Below, one piece after another: positions 11,820 through 22,400 of a stretch of 64,000 nucleotides of DNA (the stretch's first letter is position 1; the number at the start of each line of letters is the position of its first letter). The stretch is from Epiperipatus broadwayi (taxonomy: Eukaryota > Onychophora > Udeonychophora > Euonychophora > Peripatidae), in assembly GCA_028023455.1 (NCBI GenBank), contig JAQFVV010006200.1, positions 4,687,860 to 4,751,859 on the forward strand. The letters are read 5' to 3'. The notes beneath the pieces are model-generated. The model did no database searches, was not told where the DNA came from, and saw nothing but the letters and a program-made list of their open reading frames with translations. The position numbers and the translations under genes were made by a program.

Positions 11820-13665
11820 AAAATAATGCTTTATATCTGTTATACATTTTAAAACTAAGAACAAACACATCATATAAAATTAATGCAAATCATATTTTAT
11901 TTGCCCATATTATATATATGTAGAGATGGTAATCTGGACCAACTGATGATTGCTGGTTTAGCATGAAATATGAATATTGGTGATTATTTATCTTTTCAAC
12001 ATATATGTGTTCAAGTGTATCAGTGTTGTGAGATAGTGTGGAGAGTGGTGAGTCGTGTGAAAGTCTGTGTTCATATACCCTATATATTATATATGTAGAC
12101 ATAGGTATATAATAAGCCTGTGTATTTCAGTTATATTTTATTTTAATAAAATTGCTATAATGCTTTATATATAGGGTATATGAGCACAGACTTTCACACG
12201 ACCCACCACTCACCACACTATCTCATAAGTCTGTGCTCATATACCCTATATATTACATATATGGACACAGGTATATAATAAGCTTATGTGTTTCAGTTAT
12301 TATAATGCTTTATGTAATATAGGGTATATGAGCATAGACTTTCACACCACCCACCACTCTATCTAATAACACTGATACACCTAAACACATATATGCTGAA
12401 AAGATAAATAATCACCAATATACGTATTTCATGCTAAACCAGCAGTCATCAGTTGGTCCAGACTATCATCTTTACACACATATATAGTATAAGTGCTCAG
12501 ATATATATTAAGATAGACAATCCTCATAGTTTAATGGACAGGCTTCAATCTACTCCACACTCCAACTCTTCAACCGTTCATCCAATTGAAAATCTGATGA
12601 TGGAATGCTCAAAGGCCACCCTGAGGCCGAGATTCTTGTCACACCCATGTTGACCTAAGGTCAATCTGAACCCCACATGTACAGGACATAATCCATTTAA
12701 TACATATGCAAGGATGGGCAGACATCTCTATAATGCAATAACTGAAGCACAGGTGGCCTTTGAGCATTCCATCATCAGATTTTCAATTGGATGAACGGTT
12801 GAAGAGTTGGAATGTGGAGTAGATTGAAGCCTGTCCATTAAACTATGAGGATTGTCTATCTTAATATATATCTGAGCACTTATACTATATATGTGTGTAA
12901 AGATGATAGTCTGGACCAACTGATGATTGCTGGTTTAGCATGAAATACGTATATTGGTGATTATTTATCTTTTCAGCATATATGTGTTTAGGTGTATCAG
13001 TGTTATTAGATAGAGTGGTGGGTGGTGTGAAAGTCTGTGCTCATATACCCTATATTACATATATATAGACACAGGTATATAACAAGCCTGTGCTTCAGTT
13101 ATTACATTATAGAGATGTCTGCCCATCCTTGCATATGTATTAAATGGATTATGTCCTGTACATGTGGGGTTCAGATTGACCTTAGGTCAACATGGGTGTG
13201 ACAAGAATCTCGGCCTCAGGGTGGCCTCTGAGCATTCCATCATCAGATTTTCAATTGGATGAACGGTTGAAGAGTTGGAGTGTGGAGTAGATTGAAGCCT
13301 GTCCATTAAACTATGAGGATTGTCTATCTTAATATATATCTGAGCATTTATACTATATATGTGTGTAAAGATGATAGTCTGGACCAACTGATGATTGCTG
13401 GTTTAGCATAAAATACGTATATTGGTGATTATTTATCTTTTCAGCATATATGTGTTTAGGTGTATCAGTGTTATTAGATAGAGTGGTGGGTGGTGTGAAA
13501 GTCTGTGCTCATATACCCTATATTACATATATATAGATACAGGTATATAACAAGCCTGTGCTTCAGTTATAATGCTTTATATTTGTTATATGTTTTAAAT
13601 TTAGAACAAACTCAAAATATAAAATTAATGCTAATCATATTTTACCTGTCTATATTATATATATA
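11820..13665. repeat. Cluster of repeat D copies in both orientations, flanked by direct repeats
   Basis: The pieces are: a partial plus copy at 11915-12132; short opposed fragments at 12155-12300; a long minus copy at 12310-12730; a plus copy at 12735-13100 starting inside the repeat; and a full plus copy at 13085-13565. The minus copy and the following plus copy form a near-perfect palindrome (arms 12312-12620 and 12748-13060, spacer about 127 bp). The block is bounded by a diverged ~95-bp direct repeat (11824-11918 and 13570-13664, both starting 'ataatgctttatat'). Blocks 12748-13045 and 13222-13520 are almost identical, so the amplification is recent. Confidence 0.8.
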
Positions 13666-14325
13666 TATTTCTCTATTTTTAATGATTTGCTTTTAATTAA
13701 CAGCGTTTTAATATCATCTCCCTCAAATTTTTTTTTCATTGTTATTTGACTGTCTTCAGTAATAGTCTTTATTCGTTTACTCTGTGTTTTTACTATTATC
13801 TACTACTTTGCATCTATTATTCCACCACATACCACTAAATATTATTTTATATTACTCTTGATAAACCATGCTTTAAATTGTTCAAACTTTCAGCCAAGCA
13901 TTTAACAAATCTTTTCAATTTTTTTTTTTTATAGTTTGTAATTTTTTATCCTCATTATTATTAAAACTGACTTAGCTTTAGTTTTTTTTGTGAGACGTTT
14001 TTAATTGTATCTCTGGCCAAGAAGGAGTTTGCCTATTTGAAAAACACATATAATGTAAAACTTTTAAAAAAGATTTGAAAAAAAAAAATAGCTATAACAA
14101 TAATAATTGGTATTTTATTAAACAAATTGTTTGCTCGAATAAATAGATCATTTACGGTAATGGGGATTTTACATTGGAATAATAATTATTATCCAATTTT
14201 AAATAATTATTGATCAAATTGCTTATGAAAATGGCATCGAACAGTTGAAATTAAATATAGAATTATAAAATTACATTTGGAGTATATGGGATGGAAATAA
14301 CCTAATAATAAAATATATAGTTATG
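13666..14325. other. AT-rich spacer, nothing recognised
   Basis: AT-rich, without a gene or element signature. A short string near 14018 (ggccaagaaggag) recurs inverted near 14940. Confidence 0.4.
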
Positions 14326-14329
14326 CCCC

Positions 14330-14725
14330 CCTTCCCCCATTTTTAAAAGTGTTCTATCAGTGCTTATTTATGGATATAAAACTTAGACATTTAATGAAAA
14401 AGAAATACAAAGATTACAGAACGACCGACCGTTGAAATATGACTTGACATTTGATAGGATTTAAATATAGAGATTGAAAGTGAAGTAATTGGATAAAAAA
14501 CTAAATTTGTATCACCAGCATTATTGAAAATTTAAAACCCAAAAATGAAGCTGGACTAAATGTTAGAAAATATGACAATAAATATATATCTAAAATCTAA
14601 ACTAAAAATATTTAAAAGTTTTATAAAAAGATGCTATATGATGTAGAGAATAAGAAAGTTTATTGGAATGACAATGAAAAGCTATTGATAAAAAGAAGTG
14701 AAATAAATCCTGAAAGAACTTTATT
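14330..14725 (+). pseudogene. LINE 3'-region relic (RTE-like), plus strand
   Basis: The peptide fragments correspond to the post-RT region of the LINE at 18563-21866: SVLSVLIYGYKT near 14350 matches its VLPVLTYGSETWTL, followed by EKEIQRLQ near 14400. Stops follow immediately and no longer open frame remains. The call rests on this short peptide similarity. Confidence 0.4.
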
Positions 14726-15580
14726 CTGTAATGCATGAATAATCGTTGATGAAATGATGATTATAAGAAGTCTGATATCCTTATTGTTTATTTGATAACT
14801 AATTAGTCATTATATTGGTTTTTAATAAGAAGCTAAAATTTATCTTTGTAACAAATCTAACAATTTCTAGGAAAATCTGAATTTGAACTGTTCATAAATT
14901 TTGGGTAAGATAACTCTGCTCAATCTTAACGAAGCACTTCCTTCTTGGCTATTTAAAAAAAAAATCATATTCTATCAATTTTATCTGGAAAACCAACCTT
15001 TGGTACATTTTAAAAAACATAGAAATCTTTTATATTTTTGCTTCCTACTCTACTAATAATCTTTGATTTGTCTTTCTTATCATTAAAAATATTTAAATGC
15101 ATTAACTTATTGGAATTATTTGAAATTTTAATGGTGGTTATATATTTGGATTTTTTCCATCATCCGGTTGAATTGTTTTTTTAAAAAATTCAAACTATAT
15201 TTACATTATTCTTATATTCACCTATTGGTTAGTAATGTGAAAGCGAGGCATCAGTAAAAATACTTGTTCTGTGACAAAATGAGTAAAAAAAAATGTAAAG
15301 CAATGTTTACAAAAGAAAAGATACACTTGATTGAAGTAGCAAACCATACGTTACAATGAAAATTTGTTTGATTGGGAAATACCAAAATATTGGACAAATA
15401 ATAAAAAATAAAAATAAAATTAAAAAAAAAGCTGCTCATATGATAATAGACAATAACTTCATAAGTCAATCTTGTATTATAATCCATAATGTTTGGAAAA
15501 CATTCATTAATTTTATCCTTAAAAAGAGAAAATGAAGAAATCAGGACATTTTCCATAGATAAATGTATAAAATTTCTACT
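14726..15580. other. AT-rich spacer, nothing recognised
   Basis: AT-rich. The 101-codon minus-strand frame at 15251-15556 is rich in Phe, Ile and Tyr as expected by chance in AT-rich DNA, and it has no recognisable domain. Confidence 0.4.
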
Positions 15581-15785
15581 GATGCAATAGCTTAGTTAGT
15601 TAGAGCAGTATCTTAAATTCAGCATTCACAAATCTAAAGATCACTGGTTAAAATTTTTATGTTAATTATCACTTTTCAGATCAGAAAAATGATACCATTC
15701 ATTTTGTCCTATATTAACCTGTCTGTTATTGTTAACAGATGAATGTATTTAGATAAGTATAAATAAAATATGAATTTTTCTAAAT
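15581..15785 (+). mobile_element. tRNA-derived SINE, family B, diverged copy
   Basis: Head atagcttagttagttagagc (15587-15606) corresponds to the A-box region of the copy at 2271-2466. The B-box region (actggttaaaa near 15643) is decayed. The tail 'aacagatgaatgtatttaga' through 'tgaatttttctaaa' matches the tail of the first copy. Confidence 0.65.
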
Positions 15786-16185
15786 ATATTTAGCAATTCA
15801 GACAAAGAAAATATCTTAACATGCAAATATAATTTAACATACTATGTTTTATTTTATTTCTATGATAATTATATTTATTTAATATTCATGAACTATTGTT
15901 TTTTTTTTTTGGGGGGGGGTAATTTTTATGCTATGCCTATAGAATTTTAGTTATGCATTTTTCACTTAGTTTCCATTCCATGCCTTCAATTAATGTAATG
16001 CATTGAATAAACACAAAAAAAAATGTGAAAAATCCTGTTATATTTGTATTTAATTAACAAATCATGGGTATATTCTAGGCAAAGTGATAGATTGTAAACT
16101 AAAAGTTTCTGGAGTGATTTTTCAATTGAGCAAGGGTTTTTATTTTTATTTAATAAAGTATAATAACAAGAATAATACATGTCAA

Positions 16186-16291
16186 GCATTGTTAGCCGGG
16201 AGGTCATCGCAGTCGCCTTGCAAGCAAGTAGTTGGTTGCAGACGGGTTGTGGGTTCACATCCCGGCCGATCCTATGACATATGAAAAAAAA
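16186..16291 (+). mobile_element. tRNA-derived SINE, family A, with target-site duplication
   Basis: Starts gcattgttagccgggaggtc, carries a B box (gtgggttcacatccc, 16249-16263), then the family tail 'cctatgacatatg' and an A10 run. The string aataatacat occurs immediately on both sides (16171-16180 and 16292-16301), followed on both sides by a 'caa'-containing continuation, which is a target-site duplication of ten or more bases. This is typical of LINE-driven insertion. An open frame running through it is incidental. Confidence 0.85.
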
Positions 16292-16309
16292 AATAATACA
16301 TCAATATAA

Positions 16310-17380
16310 TATATACATATTGTTATTATTAGATGAATTCTAGTTGATGAGAATGACATTCTGCCTATTCATAATATTTTTTACATAATATGTGGAAGGA
16401 GAGATAGTTTGGATTGTTTTCTTTTATGTGATTTGAAATGATACTTTACTATTGACACAACTGTGATCTATTATTGACCAATAAGAGCATAATTCTACAT
16501 TTCTTCTGCCCTAATATAAATAGATTATATGTTTTTTAATGGTTAAAATATTTTCAATATCATTTGGCATTTACTAGGCTGAATTTCAATCCAGAAAATT
16601 AGCTTTTGAGTCCATTATTTTACTACTGATATTAAAAAAAAAGATAAAGAAAGATAAAAGAAATACCCTAAAGCTAAAATTGAGTAAAGATTTTTTGTAA
16701 AAAATTATTAGAAAATCATATAAACTTTATGAACATAATTTTTTATAGTAGAAAAATAAATAATTAGTTATTATCATGAAAAAATTAGCAGATAGTAACT
16801 CATGTTTTGTTTAAAATATGCATTATTTGATGCATTGTCCTGTATTTGTACAGTACTTTTCATTACATGTGAATATTCAAAGTACTGTACTGTTAAACTC
16901 AGAAGAAAATTTCTGAGTGAAGCTAGTTATTGTGGTTAGAACAGTTAAGAATTACCTGTAAAATTCAGAATTTTTGAGCAGGTACAGTGGAACTACTGTA
17001 TCCATTATATTTTATTCCATTTCCCTATCAGATGGTGTAATTTAGTAGATGATAACTCTTGCATTGTTTTCAATATTTGTTTAAATATGTATTGTTTGTT
17101 GTATTATCCTATATGTTTACAGTAACTTTCAACACATGTATATTTACAACACAGATGCTTTTTAACCAGCATATAAACAAACCTATAATACAACTTTATT
17201 TAAAATTTTAGTATATATACAAATTAAAATTAACAACATAAACAATTTAAAAAACAGAATAAGATGATTATGAAAATGAGAATAAAATAATAAATTGAGA
17301 TCACATAATGTATATATATATATAAATAGACAAGCTTGTGGATTCACATTCAGAAAAAAAGTTAAAGTAAAATTCATTGT
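16310..17380. other. AT-rich spacer, nothing recognised
   Basis: AT-rich, no signature. Two related passages around 16790-16880 and 17030-17130 ('tttgttgtattatcctatat'-like) suggest an old local duplication. Confidence 0.35.
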
Positions 17381-17384
17381 ATCC

Positions 17385-17500
17385 TTTGTATTCAACAAAA
17401 GCAAATCTCCCCAAAACAGTAGTGCCATCTGGTGCAAGCCATAGTAATCAATAATGCTAGAAGATTTGTGCATCAAAATCTCTATCTAGTGCCTACTCAT
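17385..17500 (-). repeat. Dispersed repeat R3, minus-strand copy
   Basis: Its reverse complement aligns over more than 100 bp with 40117-40235 (shared blocks: atgagtaggcact, atgcacaa, ccttctgg/tcttctag, gatggcactact, ggagatttg). Both copies keep a similar reading frame (MALLFWGDLLL here, MALLYGEFCL there), so the repeat may derive from a coding region of an unidentified element. It lies in a 97-codon minus-strand frame that is otherwise AT-driven. Confidence 0.6.
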
Positions 17501-17914
17501 CCAATATTCCCAAACTAGTTTGTAGCTTGTGGTATACATTAGTGCAGAGCTTTGTATTTGAGAGCACTGTGTAAGCATAAGGAATGGTGATCATGTAATC
17601 TTTTTTATTCAATACTTTCTTTTAAATTGTGCTGGATTTTCTATTTATTCTTTTTATTAATACAAATGGCAGACTTCAGAATAGCTTTTTTTTTTGTACT
17701 TATGTTAATAATTTTCTTTTCAATTTTTAAAGAAAAAACTTCATAAATTATTTTAAGGCTGACAGAATTCATATGATCACTAGTTTTATGTTTTAAAGTC
17801 ATTTCAAATGATTTTTTAAAAAAAGAAGTTTAATCTGATTTATATAGCTAGTTACTCTTGCAAGATAAGAAAATGGCTGCTACCTATTATAAAATAATAT
17901 ATATATATATTATA

Positions 17915-18562
17915 AAGAAACAAAGTCATATATCACATGACCTAATTTAACAAGCTTGTATTACAAATGTTATATAATAAGCTTGCAAATAGCTCTTAAT
18001 AAGCTTTTCAGAATATCCCCAAAATCAGACCATTTTCTGTTACTGGCTTTCTCAGTGAGGTGCTAGGATATTCAATCATTGGATTTAAAATACCAGGAAA
18101 AGCCTAGCACTTTATCTAATGAAGTAGAAAATCTGAAATTTTTAGACATTCATATGTCTTTCAACCCAGCTATCTAACTTAAATAGTCAAGCTCATTATA
18201 TAACATTTGTAATACAAGCTTGTTAAATTAGGTCATTTGATATATGACTTGATTTCTTTGTAATTTTATTTTAGCTATTAAAACTTTGGCAATTTTATAT
18301 TGCTAAAGCTATTAATAATCTGAACTTGGTTCAGTCCCATATAGCTATTTAAGTTAGATAGCTGGATTGAAAGACATATGAATGTCTGAAAATTTTAGAT
18401 ATTCTACTTAATAATTATTCATTAGATAAAGTGCTGGGCTTGGCCTGGCATTTTAAATCTAATGCTTGAATATCCTAGCACCTCACTGAGGAAGCCAGTA
18501 ACAGAAACTGGGGATATTCTGAAAAGCTTGTTAAGAGCTATTTGCAAGCTCATTGTATAATA
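17915..18562. repeat. Interleaved foldback (inverted-repeat) element
   Basis: Two overlapping inverted-repeat pairs are present. Pair 1 is 17915-17985 with 18187-18262. Pair 2 is 17966-18186 with 18345-18562 (about 220 bp, with a few small indels). The arms carry 'gtgaggtgctaggatattca' and its reverse complement. The arrangement A-B-A'-B' cannot arise from one simple hairpin and suggests nested insertion or rearrangement of a palindromic element. The outer edge abuts the AT tail of the LINE at 18563. No coding capacity. Confidence 0.8.
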
Positions 18563-18590
18563 TATATATATATCATCATCATCATCATTA

Positions 18591-18824
18591 TCAACCATTA
18601 TCAATCCACTGCAGGATGAAGGTCTCTCCAAGTTTAATCCATCTTCTCCGATCTTTAGCTTCTCTTCTCCACATCACCCCTACACATTTTCTTATTTCAT
18701 CCATCCATCTTACATGTGGTCTCCTTCTGGGTCTTTTACAATCTCTTGGAATCCAGTTTAAAATTTCAATTGTCCATCTATTATCATCTCTTCTAGCAAT
18801 ATGTCCAGCCCAACTCCACTTCAA
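18591..18824 (-). CDS. LINE C-terminal region (third fragment)
   Basis: A 77-residue frame holding the conserved end of this LINE family: WSWAGHIARRDDNRW (3-17), WIPRDCKRPRRRP and RWMDEIRK. The function of this tail is unproven; the basic Arg-rich patch would suit RNA binding. It is offset from the RT fragment by one base. The stop is followed within ~20 bp by the GAT repeat tail. Confidence 0.8.
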   Translation of the reverse strand: MKWSWAGHIARRDDNRWTIEILNWIPRDCKRPRRRPHVRWMDEIRKCVGVMWRREAKDRRRWIKLGETFILQWIDNG

Positions 18825-19705
18825 TCTTTTAATTTTTCAATGAGGTCAGTAACACCTGTTTGTTCTCTTACCCATACATTGTGTTTTCGATCTCTTCTTG
18901 TTACTCCCAACATACATCTCTCCATACTTCTTTGAGTGGTCTGAAGTCTCTGTATTGATCTTCTATTAAGTGTCCAAGTCTCAGATCCATAAGTAAGAAC
19001 TGGTAAAACACATTTGTTAAAAACCTTTCTTTTCAAACACATAGGCATATTTCCTTTTAATATCAAGTTATTTCTACCAAAAGCACTCCAACCAAGTTTA
19101 ATTCTATGATTAATTTCCTCTATTATGTTTCCATCTGTATTAATAATCTGACCAAGGTATTTGTAACTCTTAACTTCTTCTAATTCATCATAATCAATCT
19201 TTATTTTCATATTTTGAGCAAATCGATTAAACATTACTTTAGTCTTTTTAACATTTATCTTTAGTCCTACTTTCCTACTTTCATCTGATAACTCCTGCAA
19301 CATTTCCTGCAGCTCGGAAGCATTATTTGCAAAAACAATGACATCATCTGCGAAATCTAAATGACTTAAATAATCTCCATTTACTTTCACTCCTTTAGTT
19401 TCCCATTTTAATCCACAAAATACTTCTTGCAGCACTGCTGTAAAAAGTTTTGGAGATATGGAGTCACCTTGTCTTACATCTTTCTCAATGTTGACTTTCC
19501 CAGTATCATTATGTAATCTAATTGTTGCTGTTGCATTTTTATAAATATTCTTTAAAATATGACAATATCCTGGATCTATACCTTGACGATCCAATGCTTT
19601 AATCACTGAAGAAATGTTTATAGAATCAAATGCCTTTTCATAATCTACAAATCTAAAACATAATGACAACTCATATTCATTTGTCCTTTCTATAACTTCT
19701 CTCAA
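18821..19705 (-). CDS. LINE reverse transcriptase core (second fragment)
   Basis: A 294-residue frame that continues the RT after the frameshift. The codons upstream of its Met also read sensibly (STVDHIQVL), so the Met is not a real start. Motif A is FVDYEKAFD (Asp21), the template-grip motif is RQGDSISPKLF (78-88), and the catalytic motif C is LDFADDVIVFA (FADD, 118-121), followed by the thumb-side KINVKKTKVM and YKYLGQII. All three catalytic Asp are intact. It ends at a 1-nt deletion in an A run near 18825. The truncated copy at 51918-52245 keeps the undamaged reading there, which shows that the deletion is specific to this copy. Confidence 0.85.
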   Translation of the reverse strand: MREVIERTNEYELSLCFRFVDYEKAFDSINISSVIKALDRQGIDPGYCHILKNIYKNATATIRLHNDTGKVNIEKDVRQGDSISPKLFTAVLQEVFCGLKWETKGVKVNGDYLSHLDFADDVIVFANNASELQEMLQELSDESRKVGLKINVKKTKVMFNRFAQNMKIKIDYDELEEVKSYKYLGQIINTDGNIIEEINHRIKLGWSAFGRNNLILKGNMPMCLKRKVFNKCVLPVLTYGSETWTLNRRSIQRLQTTQRSMERCMLGVTRRDRKHNVWVREQTGVTDLIEKLKD

Positions 19706-19719
19706 TACTTGAATATGAT

Positions 19720-21576
19720 CTACTGTACTAAAACACTTTTAAATCCAGCTTGTTCTCTTGGTTGGTGAAAATCCAAGGTTCTCTGTAGACGAGTTGTAAT
19801 TATCTTGGTAAAAATTTTATATAAAACTGATAAAAGGCTGATAGGTCTGTAATTTCTAATATCTTCTTTATCACCTTTTTTAAATATTAATATTATTACT
19901 GCATTCTTCCAATCATCCGGTACATCTTTATCATTTAGACATTTGGTATATAACTTTGCTAATATTTTTTCTGTTTCTTCACCTGCTTCTTTTAATATAT
20001 CAATTATAATTCCATCATTACCTGAAGCCTTTCCTTTTTTCATACATTTAATTGCATTTCTCACTTCTTCATTTAAAATTCTGGGCAATTCGGAAGATGT
20101 AATAGATATAGGAGGTACTTGTTCTTTATTACTATATAATTCTTGATAAAAATCTTCTACCAATTTCATAATGTCATTCCTCTTTTTAGTAATAATTCCA
20201 TCTTTTTTCCTTATTGCAGATATAAATTTCCTACCAATACCAAAATGTTGTTTTACATTCTTAAGACTTTTATTTTCTTCTACAGCTTTTCTTGCTAGTT
20301 CACAGTTATACTTTCTTATATCATTTTCAACTCTTTTCCGCACCATTTTACAAAATTCGAGATATTCAATTCTTTTTAATGCATCATTCTTGCATATCTT
20401 CATATTCCTTCTTTTCTTCATAAGTTCTCTAGTCTCAGTAGAAATTTTATTAGTCAATTGCTGCTTTTTTCTACCAGCTATCTTTGTTGCAGTTTTTAAA
20501 TGTGTATCAGTTATTTTCATATTAATTTCATTCAAATCTGAATCATGTTCAAAATCTACTAATACTTGAAACTGATTTGTAAGTTCTAATTTAAATTCAT
20601 TAGAATGTTTCTGAAGATTAGGAATATCAACTGTAAATATAGTTTTTCTTAATAATTTTTGTCTCTCTAGTTTTACATTAACATGTATCTTACCCCTTAC
20701 TAATCGATGATCACTTCCTGTGTTAAATTTATTAAGAACATTACAATCTTGAAATATGTATTTCCTGTTAGTCAAAATATAATCCAATTCTGCTGTACCT
20801 TCATTTGGATGCTTCCATGTCCATTTCCTTCTAACATTTTTCTCAAAAAAAGAATTCATAATATAAAGTTTTTCCTTCTCTGCAAACTCCACAAGTCTAT
20901 GTCCTCTCTCATTTCTATTACCATAACCAAAATTACCTACAACACTTTCATCTTTCATTTGTTTACCAATTCTAGCATTAAAATCTCCCATAACAATTTT
21001 AAAATGTTGTTTACTCTGATCAAAAGCCTTTTGTACATCCATATAAAAATCTTCTACTAGTTCATCACTGTGAGAACTTGTTGGGGCATAAACCTGAATT
21101 ATCTGCATTTGATATCTGCTATTAAGTTGTATAACTAATCTTGCCACTCTGTCGGATACACCATCAATCTCCACAATATTGTTCTTCCACTTTTTATTTA
21201 TAATGAATCCTACTCCACTTGTATTTCCAATATTTGTGCCTTTATAATAGAGCATATGTCCACTTTTTAAATCAATTGTCTCTTCACCTTTTCTTCTAAC
21301 TTCACAAAGTCCAATAATATCCCATTTAATATAAGAGAGTTCTTCTTCTAATTCTTGCAATCTTCCTTCACTTGAAAGTGATCTGCAGTTGTAAGTACTT
21401 AAATAAAAAGTCGTCATCAAATGGCAGCCTGGGTCCGCCTCCAGGATATTCTTAGCACCCTCCGCCTTCGGCCACCAACCGCTGCCTTGGTTGGTGACTT
21501 TACAGCCTCCTGGGATTAAGGGCCATGCTTTATTTTTGTCTGTCATAATTGTATAATTGGGAAAAATCTTTATCAT
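19720..21576 (-). CDS. LINE endonuclease and N-terminal reverse transcriptase (first fragment)
   Basis: A 618-residue open frame. Residues ~55-295 form an exonuclease-endonuclease-phosphatase type nicking endonuclease that cuts the target DNA for target-primed reverse transcription. Expected residues are all present: N63 (STYN), E92 (CEVRRKG), Y163 (QVYAPT), D198 and N200 (GDFNARIG), D265 (ELDYI), D289-H290 (SDH). A basic linker follows, and the first RT motifs begin near residue 510 ([10 protein letters not shown]) and run through [15 protein letters not shown]. The frame ends after REQAGFK, just before the first catalytic Asp block, through a 1-nt length change near 19735. The first ~50 residues lie outside the nuclease, and the true start may be the later Met at residue 11 or 54. 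It acts in cis on its own RNA in the nucleus. The product is truncated as it stands. Confidence 0.85.
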   Translation of the reverse strand: MIKIFPNYTIMTDKNKAWPLIPGGCKVTNQGSGWWPKAEGAKNILEADPGCHLMTTFYLSTYNCRSLSSEGRLQELEEELSYIKWDIIGLCEVRRKGEETIDLKSGHMLYYKGTNIGNTSGVGFIINKKWKNNIVEIDGVSDRVARLVIQLNSRYQMQIIQVYAPTSSHSDELVEDFYMDVQKAFDQSKQHFKIVMGDFNARIGKQMKDESVVGNFGYGNRNERGHRLVEFAEKEKLYIMNSFFEKNVRRKWTWKHPNEGTAELDYILTNRKYIFQDCNVLNKFNTGSDHRLVRGKIHVNVKLERQKLLRKTIFTVDIPNLQKHSNEFKLELTNQFQVLVDFEHDSDLNEINMKITDTHLKTATKIAGRKKQQLTNKISTETRELMKKRRNMKICKNDALKRIEYLEFCKMVRKRVENDIRKYNCELARKAVEENKSLKNVKQHFGIGRKFISAIRKKDGIITKKRNDIMKLVEDFYQELYSNKEQVPPISITSSELPRILNEEVRNAIKCMKKGKASGNDGIIIDILKEAGEETEKILAKLYTKCLNDKDVPDDWKNAVIILIFKKGDKEDIRNYRPISLLSVLYKIFTKIITTRLQRTLDFHQPREQAGFKSVLVQ

Positions 21577-21878
21577 TTACACAAACATTCATTCTGCCTT
21601 ATCAGGCACTGAGAAGAAAGACCATGGTGTTTCTTGATCTTAAACTCAGAGGTAAAAAGTCAATAAACTCACCACGCTGGCTAATGCGTGTTGGTGAGCA
21701 GCCCATCCATGTTCGTATACTATATGAATAAACATATAGTAATAACAGCTGCAATGACAAGAACGTATGGAGTGGACATTAGGAATTTGCCCTGCTCGGT
21801 TCCTTTAAGGCCTCCAAGAGGAATCAAAGGGTCTCCTTTCAGTTAATAGCAAACTCCTTTCTGCAGCCATATATATAT

Positions 21879-22263
21879 AATTATAATTGAAATAATATTT
21901 TTAAACGGTTTATAAACAATTCAAACAATCTTTAAATCCGCAGAAGTACTTTCGGTTACTTTCAAACCTGCCTCAACTGCTATTAAATTCAAAAACTAAA
22001 AGCGGAAGCAAACGTCATCAATTCAAATTCCACGAATCTCGTATTTTAATGTTAGAAGCTTGTCGATTTATCAAATGTGTTTTATTCCTGTTTATAAAAA
22101 TTGCCTCTTTAATTTTTCTTTTACTATGGTTTCTCTCTTCATGAAGAATTTTCACATTTTCAAAATTAAATTTAAATTTATGTTTACATGTTTTTTCATG
22201 ATCAAAGAAAACTGAAGAAGATATTAAATCACCATTATTTTTATTTTTTACACGCTTATATAA
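21879..22263 (-). pseudogene. Penelope-like element 3' end, left arm of palindrome
   Basis: The coding part (22263-22018, minus strand, 82 codons of a frame annotatable to 22413) encodes what looks like the C-terminal half of a GIY-YIG endonuclease as found at the end of Penelope-like retroelement proteins: a His block (FFDHEKTCKHKF), then ENVKILHEERNH and KRKIKEAIFI, which contains the expected catalytic Glu, and a terminal W. The N-terminal GIY and YIG strands and the whole reverse transcriptase are missing, so this copy is 5'-truncated. About 140 bp of 3' untranslated sequence follows. It is an exact-length inverted copy of 22338-22722 with only two base differences noticed. The family assignment rests on motif memory, not on a search. 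Confidence 0.65.
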
Positions 22264-22400
22264 CAATTCGTGTTTATATAAGCGTGTAAAAAATAAAAAT
22301 AATGGTGATTTAATATCTTCTTCAGTTTTCTTTGATGTTATATAAGCGTGTAAAAAATAAAAATAATGGTGATTTAATATCTTCTTCAGTTTTCTTTGAT
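22201..22400. repeat. 63-bp triplication at the Penelope palindrome centre
   Basis: A 63-bp unit occurs three times: inverted at 22201-22263, then directly at 22274-22336 and 22338-22400. The outer two are the truncated 5' ends of the two arms. The middle one is an extra direct copy with only one base between it and the third. The remaining spacer (22264-22273) is 10 bp. Confidence 0.9.

Larger units (their letters stand above)
18563..21866 (-). mobile_element. Near full-length RTE-like non-LTR retrotransposon (LINE-1 of this window)
   Basis: A single-ORF LINE on the minus strand. A ~290-bp 5' leader (21577-21866) is followed by an endonuclease-RT coding region in three frame-disrupted pieces (21576-19720, 19705-18821, 18824-18591). 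The 3' end is a GAT/AT microsatellite tail (18563-18597), a usual hallmark of RTE-type elements. Compared with the usual ~3.3 kb of such elements it is essentially complete. Only two frameshifts and few other lesions are visible, so it is young. Related decayed copies in this window lie at 28935-29555, 51918-52245 and perhaps 14330-14725. The clade name is inferred from the organisation; a phylogeny would be needed to fix it. Confidence 0.85.

Noticed and set aside
12453-13387. Three nearly identical 63-66-codon frames (12453, 12728, 13187)
   Set aside because: They are the same stretch of repeat D in different copies and orientations. The frame is not kept in older copies, so a conserved protein is not supported.
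15901-15920. T run followed by a G run
   Set aside because: Homopolymer junction; could be a sequencing artefact and carries no functional inference.
18553-21060. Plus-strand frames opposite the LINE (for example 18553, 19943, 20171, 20707)
   Set aside because: Shadows of the minus-strand LINE coding region.
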